Translations under genes and position numbers: made by a program
From: Planctomycetota bacterium
GTDB taxonomy: Bacteria; Planctomycetota; Brocadiia; Brocadiales; Brocadiaceae
Assembly (NCBI GenBank): GCA_016873165.1
Contig: VGXV01000024.1
Span: 1 to 59,098, forward strand
Length of the DNA stretch: 59,098 nt
Direction of reading: 5' to 3'
The notes under the pieces: generated by a model
What the model was told of the DNA's origin: nothing
The model's database searches: none
What the model saw: only the letters and a program-made list of their open reading frames with translations
Shown here: in pieces, positions 1 to 8,715 of the stretch
How the letters are laid out: every line of letters starts with the position of its first letter
How positions within the stretch are numbered: position 1 is the stretch's first letter

Positions 1-102
1 ACTGGTGCGGATTTCTATAATCCGTAACTAAAAAACCTGAAAATACGGGTGCGGTCAATGGAATGAATGCTTTTGGACATTATAATTTTTTCATTTAATA
101 AG

Positions 103-125
103 GCAAAAAATCTACGATTTTTTGC
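103..125. repeat. Small AT-rich hairpin downstream of the radical SAM gene
   Basis: Ten-base arms (GCAAAAAATC / GATTTTTTGC) around a 3-base loop. It lies 56 bases past the stop of the minus-strand radical SAM gene and could end that transcript, although no clean T-run follows the stem. I see no gene in positions 1-180. Confidence 0.35.
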
Positions 126-180
126 TAGGGGAAATCTTTTTCGCTTGACAAAAGCCTTCTAATGGGTGACCCCTTACACA

Positions 181-1659
181 TTAAAGGACGTGTAATTTGC
201 TGACTTTACGGAAATGATAACCGAAAACCGCAAGGGTAATGGACAGGGGCAATAATTCGCGACGATGAACGTACGTCCATAACAAGAGTTTCCAAAATTG
301 GACGCGCTCACCGCCAAGGATACCGAGATGGCACATAGCGCGAAACAATGCCAAGATGTGATTGAAGGTAAACTGAGCTTTGATCTTCGGGGCTTTATAT
401 TCCCGGAAGAAGGTCTTTATGCGCTGATAATAGTTTTCCGGAGAATAAATGTGTCTCAATATATTTTTATATCCTTCCCGAAATGTATCGATATCCATGG
501 TAGGGACGATGTTCGTTGTACCGTCTACATTGTCACCCGACATCTGTCCAAGCAAACGCCCCTCTCGTTTTAGTCGCTCGTACAGCTTTGTCCCTGCCGG
601 GGCCTGAAGCAAGCCAATCATTGCAGACACGATCCCGCTTTTCTGGATAAAATCAATTTGTCGCTGGAAAATGGATGGTGTATCACTGTCGAAGCCTACA
701 ATAAAACCCGCTTGTACCTGCAACCCTGCCCGCTGAATACGCCGCACATCTTCGATCAGGTTACGGTTTTTGTTCTGTTTTTTGTTACATTCTGCCAAGC
801 TATCCGTATCCGGCGTCTCAATCCCCACAAAAACCGCATCGAAACCCGCCTCGGACATCATGTGCATTAGGGATTCATCATCGGCAAGATTGATGGAGAC
901 TTCCGTGTTAAACGGTAGCGACACATGTTCTTTTTGCCATTTGATTAAAGCAGGGAGCAATTCATCCCTGAGGCTTTTTTTGTTCCCGATGAGATTATCG
1001 TCTACGAAGAATACGGGTCCGCGCCACCCCATACGATAGAAACTGTTTAACTCAGCAATAATTTGTTCGGCGGTTTTCGTTCTTGAATTTCGCCCAAACA
1101 AAGACGTTACGTTGCAGAACTCGCAGTGATATGGACAACCACGTGAGTACTGTATGCTCATCGAGGCGTAGTGCCTGAGATCAGCCAACTCCCAAAGAGG
1201 CACCGGTGTTTTTTGAATGTCTGCAAAATGAGATGTGCTGTAAATACGCCTGGCGCAGTTATTCTTCAGGTCTTCCAAAAAGGACGGCAGGGTCATCTCT
1301 GCTTCGTTGAGTATGAAGTGATCGACATCCTCAAATTGTTCATGTTCACTCGTGAATAAAGGCCCTCCGGCAACCACTTTGAGGCCAGCCGCCCTGCAAC
1401 GCCGAATGATCTGCTGAGCTGACGTTCTTTGAACAACCATGCTGCCGATAAACGCATAATCCGCCCACGCCAGATCTTCATCCGTGAGCCTTGTCACATT
1501 GACGTCGATCAGGCGTTTTGACCACTCTGACGGCAGCATTGCGGCAACCGTCAGGAGTCCCAGGGGTGGAAAGGAGGCCTTTTTACGAACGAACTTGAGC
1601 GCGTGTTTGAAACTCCAAAATGTATCCGGAAACTCAGGGTATATAAAGAGTATATTCAT
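181..1659 (-). CDS. B12-binding radical SAM protein with DUF4070-type C-terminus
   Basis: A 492-residue radical SAM enzyme. Residues 1-140 form a cobalamin-binding Rossmann-like domain, with a conserved GGP near residue 98. The radical SAM core begins with the cluster motif C175-x3-C179-x2-C182, followed by a strand with VDDN near residue 220. Residues after about 370 resemble the DUF4070 region found in many B12 radical SAM proteins, including the hopanoid C-2 methylase HpnP. Such enzymes usually methylate or rearrange unreactive carbons. The substrate cannot be told from sequence, and no hopanoid genes lie nearby. The gene stands alone and reads away from its neighbours. Its base composition is more GC-rich than the intergenic DNA and than the AT-rich small genes to its right. 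Family assignment is firm, function is not. Confidence 0.85.
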   Translation of the reverse strand: MNILFIYPEFPDTFWSFKHALKFVRKKASFPPLGLLTVAAMLPSEWSKRLIDVNVTRLTDEDLAWADYAFIGSMVVQRTSAQQIIRRCRAAGLKVVAGGPLFTSEHEQFEDVDHFILNEAEMTLPSFLEDLKNNCARRIYSTSHFADIQKTPVPLWELADLRHYASMSIQYSRGCPYHCEFCNVTSLFGRNSRTKTAEQIIAELNSFYRMGWRGPVFFVDDNLIGNKKSLRDELLPALIKWQKEHVSLPFNTEVSINLADDESLMHMMSEAGFDAVFVGIETPDTDSLAECNKKQNKNRNLIEDVRRIQRAGLQVQAGFIVGFDSDTPSIFQRQIDFIQKSGIVSAMIGLLQAPAGTKLYERLKREGRLLGQMSGDNVDGTTNIVPTMDIDTFREGYKNILRHIYSPENYYQRIKTFFREYKAPKIKAQFTFNHILALFRAMCHLGILGGERVQFWKLLLWTYVHRRELLPLSITLAVFGYHFRKVSKLHVL

Positions 1660-1941
1660 TATGCTTCCCTAATTGAAAGTTTTCATAGTATAACATAAAC
1701 AAACTCGATATACAATGTATAAGAATTGATGATAGAAGATGAGAGGAGAGGAGAGGAAATTGCTTTTTCCCTTCAAGTATAATTTTTAGCAAAACCAAAG
1801 AAAATTGCAAGTATTTTTTATTTTATCAGCCCTATTGAACACCAAAGAAGAGAGAAAATGAAAAGGATGGTATGAAATTATAGAGACAACCTTTTGCATT
1901 AAAACTATTGGGAAAAAGGACAACCTGTATGATGTATTGCT

Positions 1942-2503
1942 TTATTTAAAGGTTAGTTCTTTTTCCCTTCTTTCAAGCAAGGTTTTGATATCTACAGGAC
2001 TTGATACATGAAGGGGACTCTTTTTTTCTCTTGTTTTGGCCTTGAGCAGGCAATCCAGCAATCCAGTTGTAATATTGGCAAATGCTTCCTCATGAAATTT
2101 TGCAACTCCTGCCTCAATAGTTTTATCCCCTTCCGCCAAACAGTTCATTTCCTCCAAAAGCTTAATAATTGCATAATAGTGAGATTTTACCCTATCTGCC
2201 AATGTTGCATCCATTCCAGAAAAGCCAATTTCGATTTGCATATTGATTGCAGAACAATATTTAGTTAGATCATTCAATGTAAGTTCATTATCAAATGCGT
2301 TTTCAATTTTTGATATTTTTCCTTGAGTAAATCCGGCTTTTTCAGCAAGTTCCTTTTGTGTTAATCCGGCTTTGCATCTCATTGCAAATAAAGCTTTTGA
2401 TATTTTGTTTGTTTTTTATTTCCTCCTCCAATGCTTTATTGAAATCTTCTTCATCGGAAATATCTTTAATCATTTCTAAAACGTTATTATATTTCTTCCC
2501 CAT
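1942..2503 (-). pseudogene. Frameshifted HigA-like XRE antitoxin
   Basis: The larger reading frame (stop at 1942, open to about 2415) holds an XRE helix-turn-helix with the motifs GLTQKELAEKAG and GKISKIE. An acidic stretch in another frame starts at an ATG at 2503-2501 (MGKKYNNVLEM, then DEEDFNKALEEE). The two read as one antitoxin if a single base is removed from the A-rich run near 2415-2430. The restored junction would read NKISKALFAMRCKAG, typical of the lead-in to this HTH family. The restored start lies 4 bases after the toxin stop, the usual toxin-first HigBA order. The C-terminal half of about 90 residues is an extension I do not recognise. A sequencing error or a genuine decaying gene would both explain the shift. 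Confidence 0.6.
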
Positions 2504-2507
2504 TTTA

Positions 2508-2801
2508 TTATCTCTTTCCCTTTCTTAAAGGCTTTATGTACTCTCTACATTCGTTAATATCGCCTTTTTGGTCTGTTTTATTGCCTATTGAAATAACATG
2601 CAGTGTTTTTGTTTCCGTATGCGGAAAAATATATAACCTGCTTTGCATTAATTTACCTTTCCCGCCTTTTTGATCTATCGCCTTAATGCCATCGGGTTCA
2701 ATGAATGACTGAAAATGCAATATATAGCTTCTCTTTGAATTATGAATACAGTATGTAGTATTTTCACCCTTGAAACTTTCCCCTGTTTGCTTATAATACG
2801 G
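2508..2801 (-). pseudogene. Start-less HigB/RelE-like toxin remnant
   Basis: The minus-strand frame is open from just after a TGA at 2804-2802 down to the stop at 2508, about 97 codons. It contains QTGESFKGENTTY, FIEPDGIKAI, GGKGKLMQSRLYIFP and DINECREYIK, the pattern I associate with a small toxin family paired with XRE antitoxins. Only an internal TTG at 2720 could start translation, and that would drop the first third of the domain. An ATG at 2808-2806 exists but is one frame off. I therefore read this as a toxin that lost its start through a small frameshift. The exact toxin family is uncertain. Confidence 0.5.
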
Positions 2802-2860
2802 TCAACATTTATGTGGTTTTATCTGTATTTGACATACATAATTTAAAAATGAAAATTTAA

Positions 2861-3496
2861 ATGCTTTATCTCTATCTTGACGAAAGCGGCGATTTAGGTT
2901 TTGATTTTTTTACTAAAAACCCCTCAAAGTATTTTACTGTTACAGTGATGCTGGTGCAAGGAATGGAAAACAGAAAGAGGATAGCTAAAGCTATAAAACG
3001 AACAATACAAAATAAATTGCTGAAGCAAAAAGGAACTGAATTAAAAGGGTCAAAACAATCTATAGAGATTAAGAAATATTTTTACAGACATGTAGAATCA
3101 GTGCCATTTGAAATTTACACACTTACCCTTAATAAAAGGCGTGTATACGATTACCTCACACAGAAGAAGGACAGGGTTTATAATTTTATTGCAAGAAATG
3201 TCCTTGATGTCATTCCTTTTGCAAATGCATCTGTAAGAATAGGGCTTGTGATAGACAGAAGCAAGAGCAAGAAAGAAATAAAAGAGTTCGATAATTATCT
3301 GATACAGCAATTAAGCGGAAGGATAGAGCCGAAAATACCGCTTGATATAGACCATCACCTTTCCCATGAAGACCTGCCTCTCCAAGCAGTTGATATGTTT
3401 TCCTGGGGGATTTTCAGGAAATATGAAAAAGATGACTGGGAATGGTTTAATATCTTTCAGGAGAAAATTAAGCATGATGATATTTATTTGCCATAA
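2861..3496 (+). CDS. DUF3800 domain protein
   Basis: A 211-residue protein with the DUF3800 hallmarks. These are LYLDESGDLG at residues 3-12, a central strand with GLVIDRSKS near 127, and a C-terminal LPLQAVDMFSWG near 173-184 with conserved Asp and Gln. The fold is thought to be RNase H-like with acidic active-site residues, but its biochemical role is not established. DUF3800 genes are common in accessory regions and often sit beside structured RNAs or mobile DNA. Here the gene follows a broken toxin-antitoxin pair and is followed 4 bases after its stop by a long folded RNA candidate. The protein appears complete. Confidence 0.8.
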   Translation: MLYLYLDESGDLGFDFFTKNPSKYFTVTVMLVQGMENRKRIAKAIKRTIQNKLLKQKGTELKGSKQSIEIKKYFYRHVESVPFEIYTLTLNKRRVYDYLTQKKDRVYNFIARNVLDVIPFANASVRIGLVIDRSKSKKEIKEFDNYLIQQLSGRIEPKIPLDIDHHLSHEDLPLQAVDMFSWGIFRKYEKDDWEWFNIFQEKIKHDDIYLP

Positions 3497-3500
3497 AAAA

Positions 3501-3587
3501 AGAGCGTGCCCTGTAAGTGCGTATCCTATGGCTTTGCCAACCTACGGAAGGGAACACCAAAGGAACTTACAGCGGGCTTACCGCTCT
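3501..3587 (+). ncRNA. Candidate DUF3800-associated structured RNA
   Basis: The 87 bases directly after the DUF3800 stop fold into one nested structure. Outer helix AGAGCG (3501-3506) pairs with CGCTCT (3582-3587). GCCC (3508-3511) pairs with GGGC (3574-3577), and TGTAAGT (3512-3518) with ACTTACA (3565-3571). Inside, CGTA (3520-3523) pairs with TACG (3543-3546), and TGGC-TTT-GCCA (3529-3539) caps a hairpin. About 23 Watson-Crick pairs in this order are unlikely by chance. From memory, several 'DUF3800 RNA motifs' have been described next to such genes; I cannot check which class this is. No T-run follows, so it is not a simple terminator. Confidence 0.6.
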
Positions 3588-3630
3588 ATTTGTTACATAA
3601 TGTTACAATTATAGATTTTTAATATCAAGC

Positions 3631-3691
3631 AAAAAAATAAGGGCTAGGTTGACGAACCGAAAAGCCGCAATCCTGAGCGGTTGCCCTTATT
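3631..3691 (-). terminator. Branched hairpin downstream of lipA (terminator or small RNA)
   Basis: AATAAGGGC (3636-3644) pairs with GCCCTTATT (3683-3691) and closes two inner hairpins, GGTT-GACG-AACC (3647-3658) and CCGC...GCGG (3665-3680). On the minus strand the closing stem runs straight into a T-run (plus-strand A's 3631-3637), 95 bases after the lipA stop. That is what a rho-independent terminator needs, but the three-way junction is unusual. On the plus strand it could instead be a second folded element after the DUF3800 gene. Confidence 0.5.
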
Positions 3692-3785
3692 CTCACCTTC
3701 AGGGGTTATTGCAGGAAATAACAGTATGTCAGAAAACATATCAAAATTAGAGGTATTTATACCGATATCATCATAGGTTGCTGCT

Positions 3786-4670
3786 TTAGTCAATCTTTTG
3801 AAACAGAAATTTATCTTTGCCTTCTAAAATACTTTCCGATTGTATCTTTGCATGGTAGGAACTCCTTACAAGCGGCCCGGACTCAACATGGAAAAAACCC
3901 ATCTTCTCTCCTTCCCTTTTTAATCTCTCAAACTCCATTGGAGTATAATACCGTTCAATAGGCAATGCATTTTTGCCTGGACGCAGATACTGCCCCAGCG
4001 TTATTATTTCACATCCTGCATTTTTAATATCTTGCATAGCCTCTATTACCTCATCCCACTGTTCTCCCAATCCCAGCATTATCCCTGATTTTGTCGACAG
4101 AAACAACCTTTCCTGCCGGGCAATCTTCAATAATTGTAATGATCTTTCATAATCAGACTCCGGCCTTACCTTTGGATACAACCGTCGAACAGTTTCTATG
4201 TTATGATTCAAAACATCCGGCTTTGATTCCGATACCATTGATAACGCATCAACAGACCCCAGAAAATCAGGAATCAGCACTTCCACCTTGCAATCATTCA
4301 CCAAATTACGCACACACTGAATTGTTTTTGCATAAATATGCGCGCCGCCATCCGGGACATCGTCTCTTGTTACCGATGTTATCACTACATATTTTAATTT
4401 CATCTCCTTAACTGCAGCGGCAATTCGGTAGGGTTCTTCTTCATCCAATCCCGCCGGAATTCCCTTCGCAACGGCACAATATCCGCATTTTCTGGTACAC
4501 ACAGCACCCAGTATTAAAAACGTTGCTGTTCTTTGATTGTAACATTCACCGATATTCGGGCACAATGCCGCATCACATACGGTTCGCAATCTATGTGCCA
4601 TCAATATATCCTTCACTTCTTTAAAATTTTTCCCAACAGGAAATCTTGCCCGTATCCAACTTGGCCTCAT
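3786..4670 (-). CDS. lipA: Lipoyl synthase
   Basis: Inserts two sulfur atoms into protein-bound octanoyl groups to form the lipoyl cofactor of 2-oxoacid dehydrogenases and the glycine cleavage system. The 294 residues carry the auxiliary-cluster cysteines C32-x4-C37-x5-C43 and the radical SAM motif C58-x3-C62-x2-C65. The C-terminal RSSYHA motif supplies the serine ligand of the auxiliary cluster. Length matches the family. No lipB or lipoate-protein ligase is seen beside it. It reads in the same direction as nth, 89 bases upstream. Confidence 0.97.
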   Translation of the reverse strand: MRPSWIRARFPVGKNFKEVKDILMAHRLRTVCDAALCPNIGECYNQRTATFLILGAVCTRKCGYCAVAKGIPAGLDEEEPYRIAAAVKEMKLKYVVITSVTRDDVPDGGAHIYAKTIQCVRNLVNDCKVEVLIPDFLGSVDALSMVSESKPDVLNHNIETVRRLYPKVRPESDYERSLQLLKIARQERLFLSTKSGIMLGLGEQWDEVIEAMQDIKNAGCEIITLGQYLRPGKNALPIERYYTPMEFERLKREGEKMGFFHVESGPLVRSSYHAKIQSESILEGKDKFLFQKID

Positions 4671-4759
4671 ATTGTTTCCTTACCTAATCAATATACCACT
4701 TATACATTTATAAATTCTTCTCTATGTTCTTAGTTTTTTATTCATCGACAAAAGTTCAC

Positions 4760-5407
4760 TTATCTGTGTCGTACCACCCCTACTTTTTTACAATAGGTAT
4801 TTACCGGGCAAAGACTGCATTTCGGTGAAACCGGCACACAAATATTTTGGCCATAAGTGACGAGAAGATCATTGATGCTCAACCAGTGTTTTGGAGGAAG
4901 CTTTTTGCGGAGGGCAAATTCGGTTTCGGTAGGATTTTTTGACTTGATGTATCCCCATCGATTAGTGATCCTATGCACATGAACGTCAACGCAAATACCC
5001 GGTTTTTTGTATCCCATGGAAACAACCAAATTTGCCGTTTTCCGTCCCACGCCATTCAATTTTAATAATTCATCTATTTCATCAGGAACCTTACCTTCAT
5101 AAATTTTTGTGAGTATTTCACAAATTTCTCTAATATTAGCCGCTTTTCGCCGGTAAAAACCCACCGGATAAATTAATTTCTCCAGTTTTTGCAGAGGAAT
5201 CCTTTTCATATCTTCAGGTTTATCCGCTATCGCAAAAAGCCGTTCCGAAGCCTCTTTTGTCGTTTGATCTTTCGTCCTCAAACTTAAAATACAGGATATC
5301 AATACATGGAAAGGAGTTCGTTCCCTGGAAATGGTTGTAACGGCAGGTTCAATAAACTCTTTATTTTTTTTCTTTATTGCAGTAAGGATTATGTCTATAT
5401 CAAACAA
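4760..5407 (-). CDS. nth: Endonuclease III
   Basis: DNA glycosylase/AP lyase that removes oxidised pyrimidines in base excision repair. The 215-residue protein has the helix-hairpin-helix LNGVGRKTANLV with catalytic Lys123 and the catalytic Asp141 in VDVHVHR. The C-terminal iron-sulfur loop is C190-x6-C197-x2-C200-x5-C206. Length and motif spacing match the E. coli-type enzyme. A strong bidirectional terminator lies just upstream of its start, so it has its own promoter or starts a unit with lipA. Confidence 0.97.
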   Translation of the reverse strand: MFDIDIILTAIKKKNKEFIEPAVTTISRERTPFHVLISCILSLRTKDQTTKEASERLFAIADKPEDMKRIPLQKLEKLIYPVGFYRRKAANIREICEILTKIYEGKVPDEIDELLKLNGVGRKTANLVVSMGYKKPGICVDVHVHRITNRWGYIKSKNPTETEFALRKKLPPKHWLSINDLLVTYGQNICVPVSPKCSLCPVNTYCKKVGVVRHR

Positions 5408-5423
5408 AAGTAAACCTTCAATA

Positions 5424-5463
5424 AAAAAACGGCAATATGCAGGTTTGCATATTGCCGTTTTTT
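5424..5463. terminator. Bidirectional rho-independent terminator
   Basis: An 18-base arm on each side of a 4-base loop, with core ACGGCAATATGCA / TGCATATTGCCGT. T-runs follow on both strands. It sits between the aquaporin stop and the nth start and would end aquaporin transcription. Confidence 0.9.
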
Positions 5464-5533
5464 CTTTTATTCTATAGAAACCTTTTTAGCCGTAAATTTA
5501 CAAATAGTAGTAATACCGTGATGTAGATGTATA

Positions 5534-6220
5534 TTATTTTCTGTTTTCCGAGAAAAGTTTATCATACACAATACCTGCTGCAATGCCACCAAGTATAGGG
5601 CCTATCCACCATACATAATGGCTGGTAAATTGACCGGAAGCAAGCGCAGGTCCAAATACGCGGGCAGGATTCATTGCACCGCCACTGATTGTTCCGCCTA
5701 TCAGAGAACCAAACAATACCACTAATCCAACAGCAAGCCCTGCAAATCCGGCAGATGCCCTTTTATCTACAAGTGTTCCGTATATTGTAAAAATCAAGAG
5801 GAACGAGATAATAAACTCCATCAGTATTCCTCTCCCAATAGAAACACCCGAAGCCAAGACACTCGTCCCTAAATGAACACTACTCAACGCATCAGGAAAA
5901 ATAACTTTTAATGCAAATCCACCTAAAATAGCGCCGCCGATCTGAGAAATTATATACATAATCGCAGTATTCGGCTCCATTCTTTTCGTGATCCAAAAAG
6001 ATATTGTTACCGCAGGATTAATATGGGAACCGGATACATAACCGATAGCATAAATGATGGTAATTACCACCACACCATAGGCAATTGAAAGTCCCAAAAG
6101 CCCAAAACCCTGTCCGCCAGACTGTCTCAAATAAAAATCAGCGCATACAGCACCAGCAGCAATAAAAACCAATGCGAATGTCCCAACGAATTCGGCTAAA
6201 TACTTTTTGTATGCATTCAT
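5534..6220 (-). CDS. Aquaporin (MIP family channel)
   Basis: A 228-residue, six-helix channel of the MIP family that conducts water and possibly small neutral solutes. Both pore motifs are intact: SGSHINPAVT with NPA at 68-70, and GGAMNPARVFGP with NPA at 184-186, followed by the selectivity-filter Arg. The short length and the second-motif context resemble AqpZ-type water channels more than glycerol facilitators, but the remaining filter residues were not assigned. The gene is monocistronic, with a strong terminator after it and about 640 bases without genes in front. In anammox bacteria such a pore might serve ammonia or water movement; that is only a possibility. Confidence 0.92.
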   Translation of the reverse strand: MNAYKKYLAEFVGTFALVFIAAGAVCADFYLRQSGGQGFGLLGLSIAYGVVVITIIYAIGYVSGSHINPAVTISFWITKRMEPNTAIMYIISQIGGAILGGFALKVIFPDALSSVHLGTSVLASGVSIGRGILMEFIISFLLIFTIYGTLVDKRASAGFAGLAVGLVVLFGSLIGGTISGGAMNPARVFGPALASGQFTSHYVWWIGPILGGIAAGIVYDKLFSENRK

Positions 6221-6577
6221 TCAGTTTTCTCCTGTAAGTTATTTTTAAGATTTAGCAAGAATATTTACCAAATCAACATTCCCCTTCATCCTATTTCATA
6301 ATCTTTTGCGGTATCTGATTTCTTAATCAATTAAATATACTTAAATATTCAAAAGCTATGAATTTGAGACAAATTATCACAATAAAAGAATGCTGTCAAG
6401 CAAAAAGAACCTAAAATACAACGAAAAAGATGTTTTTTGCGAAACAAAAGCGCCGAAAATTTTCTCTGCCCACCAACCGCAGCAAATAATGAGAAACTAT
6501 ACGACATTAATTTAATTCGGTTTATGAACAATGACCGGAGAACGATTTCTTACCACACCCAATGCAGTAATTATACT

Positions 6578-6609
6578 CAACTGGCGCAGTAAGCATACTG
6601 CACCAGTTG
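6578..6609. repeat. 32-base hairpin in the aquaporin-pssA interval
   Basis: CAACTGG then GCAGTA on the left pair with TACTGC then CCAGTTG on the right, with one C/A mismatch and a 4-base loop. No T-run follows on either strand, so a regulatory site, small RNA hairpin or REP-like unit is more likely than a terminator. Confidence 0.6.
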
Positions 6610-6653
6610 GGCATAAATCTGTAGTTAAAATAAAATACATGTTTCCATAAAAT

Positions 6654-6686
6654 TTTATAACTATTTGCATTTGTAATAGTTATAAA
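6654..6686. repeat. AT-rich 12-base inverted repeat
   Basis: TTTATAACTATT and its exact complement AATAGTTATAAA are separated by 9 bases. It lies between the aquaporin and pssA, about 175 bases before the pssA start. It could be a regulator site or a cruciform; no partner is evident. Confidence 0.5.
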
Positions 6687-6861
6687 GTATATTTTCGATG
6701 GGTAGTTTTTTTAGTCTGAATGGAATATAGTTTGTGTAGGGTTAAAACGATTTACAACAAAGCTTACTGGCTTATAAATCTTCATTAGGTTAAATTCATT
6801 CGTAAAATATCTCATTTGTATAATCCGGCATTTCATTGTTAATAATCAGGAGGCCCTTGGT

Positions 6862-7593
6862 TTGAGGATAAAAGAAAATTTTCCCACAATGTTGACTTCA
6901 GGCAATATCATGTGCGGTTTTATGTCCATTATGTGCGTTTTAAATCAAAAGTTCGAGATAGCCGCATGGCTTATAATAGTGGCTATGATCCTTGATGGTT
7001 TTGATGGAAAGCTTGCGCGTTTGATGAATACCACGAGCAAGATCGGCGCACAGCTCGACTCTATGGCAGATTTGGTGGCATTTGGCATTGCGCCGGCAGT
7101 CCTCATGACAAATATGTGCGGTAACAGCCCTACGGTTATTTCATGGGGTTTCGGTCTATTTTTCATGATGTGCGCCGCGTATCGCCTAGCAAGGTTCAAC
7201 ACACAAAAAGAAGATGGGATTAAAATACCAAGACACTTTTTCTCCGGCCTGCCCACAACACTTTCCGGAGGAACTGTTGCACAGCTTTGCATACTTCATC
7301 ACTTTATCTACACACGGTTTGGAATAGATATTATAATGAATTTGCTGCCATTTATTGTTTTTGCATTGGGTATTCTTATGGTAAGCAAAATACCTTTTTT
7401 TGATATTACCCGCAAAATTGGGAAGAAACAGGGCATGAAAGCGGTTATTTTAGAATTTTCTGCAGCAATTATCTATTTTATCATCACACCGGAACTGGCG
7501 CTTTCTTCCACTTTAACCTTCTATTTGATTATCTGCGGAACATACGGAATTCTGAAGAGAAAACACTTAAATGGAACAACCCAACCGGTTTAA
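6862..7593 (+). CDS. pssA: CDP-diacylglycerol-serine O-phosphatidyltransferase
   Basis: Makes phosphatidylserine, the precursor of phosphatidylethanolamine, at the membrane. The CDP-alcohol phosphotransferase signature D48-G-x2-A52-R53-x8-G62-x3-D66-x3-D70 is complete. About seven hydrophobic helices cover the 243 residues. Translation starts at TTG 6862, chosen because AGGAGG at 6850-6855 sits just upstream and the next ATG is inside the first helix region. The phosphatidylserine decarboxylase that usually partners it is not adjacent. A possible -10 box lies at 6819-6824. Confidence 0.9.
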   Translation: MRIKENFPTMLTSGNIMCGFMSIMCVLNQKFEIAAWLIIVAMILDGFDGKLARLMNTTSKIGAQLDSMADLVAFGIAPAVLMTNMCGNSPTVISWGFGLFFMMCAAYRLARFNTQKEDGIKIPRHFFSGLPTTLSGGTVAQLCILHHFIYTRFGIDIIMNLLPFIVFALGILMVSKIPFFDITRKIGKKQGMKAVILEFSAAIIYFIITPELALSSTLTFYLIICGTYGILKRKHLNGTTQPV

Positions 7594-7615
7594 CAGCAAC
7601 AATCAACAACAATGA

Positions 7616-7648
7616 GAAGTCAAAGTCTATTTAATAGACTTTGACTTC
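7616..7648. repeat. Perfect hairpin between convergent pssA and MBL genes
   Basis: A 16-base arm (GAAGTCAAAGTCTATT) pairs exactly with its complement across a 1-base centre. The right half encodes the last residues and stop of the MBL gene. There is no T-run, so it may act as a 3' end barrier for both convergent transcripts rather than a classical terminator. Confidence 0.65.
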
Positions 7649-8476
7649 CTCAATTCCGAATCTTTCACCCGCTTTGCTTAAATATCCCATACGGATTTTA
7701 GGATCGTGCTGGAATATCAAAAGCCAATGTTCTTCAAATGCCTGTTTTAGTATCTTTTTTTTGCTTTCCAATGTTTCCAATGGAAACAAATCATAACTTG
7801 CAATATAAGGATAATTCAAGTGGGCGGTGGTAGGTATCAGATCGGCCAGAAAAAATGCGATTTGTCCCTCAGATTCAATTTTCACACACTGATGATGGCG
7901 TGTATGGCCGCCTATTTTAATCAATGAGACACCCTTTTCGATTTCAATAACATCTTCCTCCACAAGCTGAAGATATTTTGGGTCGCCTATCGGCAAAAAG
8001 TCTTGTGCAATATAACTTCCCCTTGTTCTTTCATTAGGGTTCAGGGCAACTTCCAACTCCCCTTTCTGAATAAAATACTTTGCCTTTGGGAATGTAGGAA
8101 CAATTTCCTCATTCTCGTTTACGGTAGTATTCCCTCCCGCATGATCAAAGTGCAGATGGGTATTGACAACAACATCTACGTCTTTTGGTTGATAACCAAA
8201 CCGGTATAAGGACTCCAAAAGGTTTGATTTTTTATCTAATCCATATATTTGGCAAAACTTTTCGTCGTGTTTTGAGCCTGTCCCGGTATCTATCAGTATT
8301 TTAAACTTTTTTGCCACAACCAAAGGACATTGCAATGATAATTGCACCCTGTTTATTTCATCCGGCGGAAAAATTTTTTGCCACAGAACTTTTGGCACTA
8401 TGCCGAAAACTGCACCGCCATCTAGATAAATGGACCCATCAGAAACAGGATAAATTTCAAACTTTCCAAATTTCAT
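7631..8476 (-). CDS. MBL-fold metallo-hydrolase
   Basis: A 281-residue metallo-beta-lactamase-fold protein. The dinuclear zinc motif THLHFDHAGG (H107, H109, D111, H112) is followed by GGHTRHH near 189-195, FLADLIP with the bridging Asp near 212, and FQHDP near the end. The overall order resembles the lactonase/glyoxalase-like branch (AHL-lactonase family), but substrate cannot be assigned. No signal peptide is seen, so it should be cytoplasmic. It converges on pssA, with its stop inside a shared hairpin. Confidence 0.85.
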   Translation of the reverse strand: MKFGKFEIYPVSDGSIYLDGGAVFGIVPKVLWQKIFPPDEINRVQLSLQCPLVVAKKFKILIDTGTGSKHDEKFCQIYGLDKKSNLLESLYRFGYQPKDVDVVVNTHLHFDHAGGNTTVNENEEIVPTFPKAKYFIQKGELEVALNPNERTRGSYIAQDFLPIGDPKYLQLVEEDVIEIEKGVSLIKIGGHTRHHQCVKIESEGQIAFFLADLIPTTAHLNYPYIASYDLFPLETLESKKKILKQAFEEHWLLIFQHDPKIRMGYLSKAGERFGIEEVKVY

Positions 8477-8715
8477 TGATTATTTCCCTCAGCGAATTTC
8501 CTGAGAAAACTATAACGAGAATTCAAAAATTTTTGTTTATTATAATAAAAACGGGAAGGTAATACTACTACTTACTTTGGGAATTAGATGCTTCCCGTCT
8601 GGAACCAAAAAATTTTATTGAAAATCGAAACAACATTGTGTAGCTTTAGCGGCACCTGATGCTGAATATGTTTATTTTTGCAAGGAAACGAATCTAAAAA
8701 CACTAAAATAATAAA

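Larger units (their letters stand above)
6221..6861. other. Gene-free interval between aquaporin and pssA
   Basis: About 640 AT-rich bases between divergent genes. Apart from the two inverted repeats listed separately and a possible -10 box TATAAT at 6819-6824 facing pssA, I see nothing coding. A 60-codon minus-strand frame at 6349-6531 has no family features. Confidence 0.6.

Noticed and set aside
181-1659. Naming the first radical SAM gene hpnP
   Set aside because: The DUF4070-type layout is shared by many enzymes, and no hopanoid genes are nearby.
6349-6531. Small gene upstream of the aquaporin
   Set aside because: No ribosome site, no family features, and its composition resembles the surrounding intergenic DNA.
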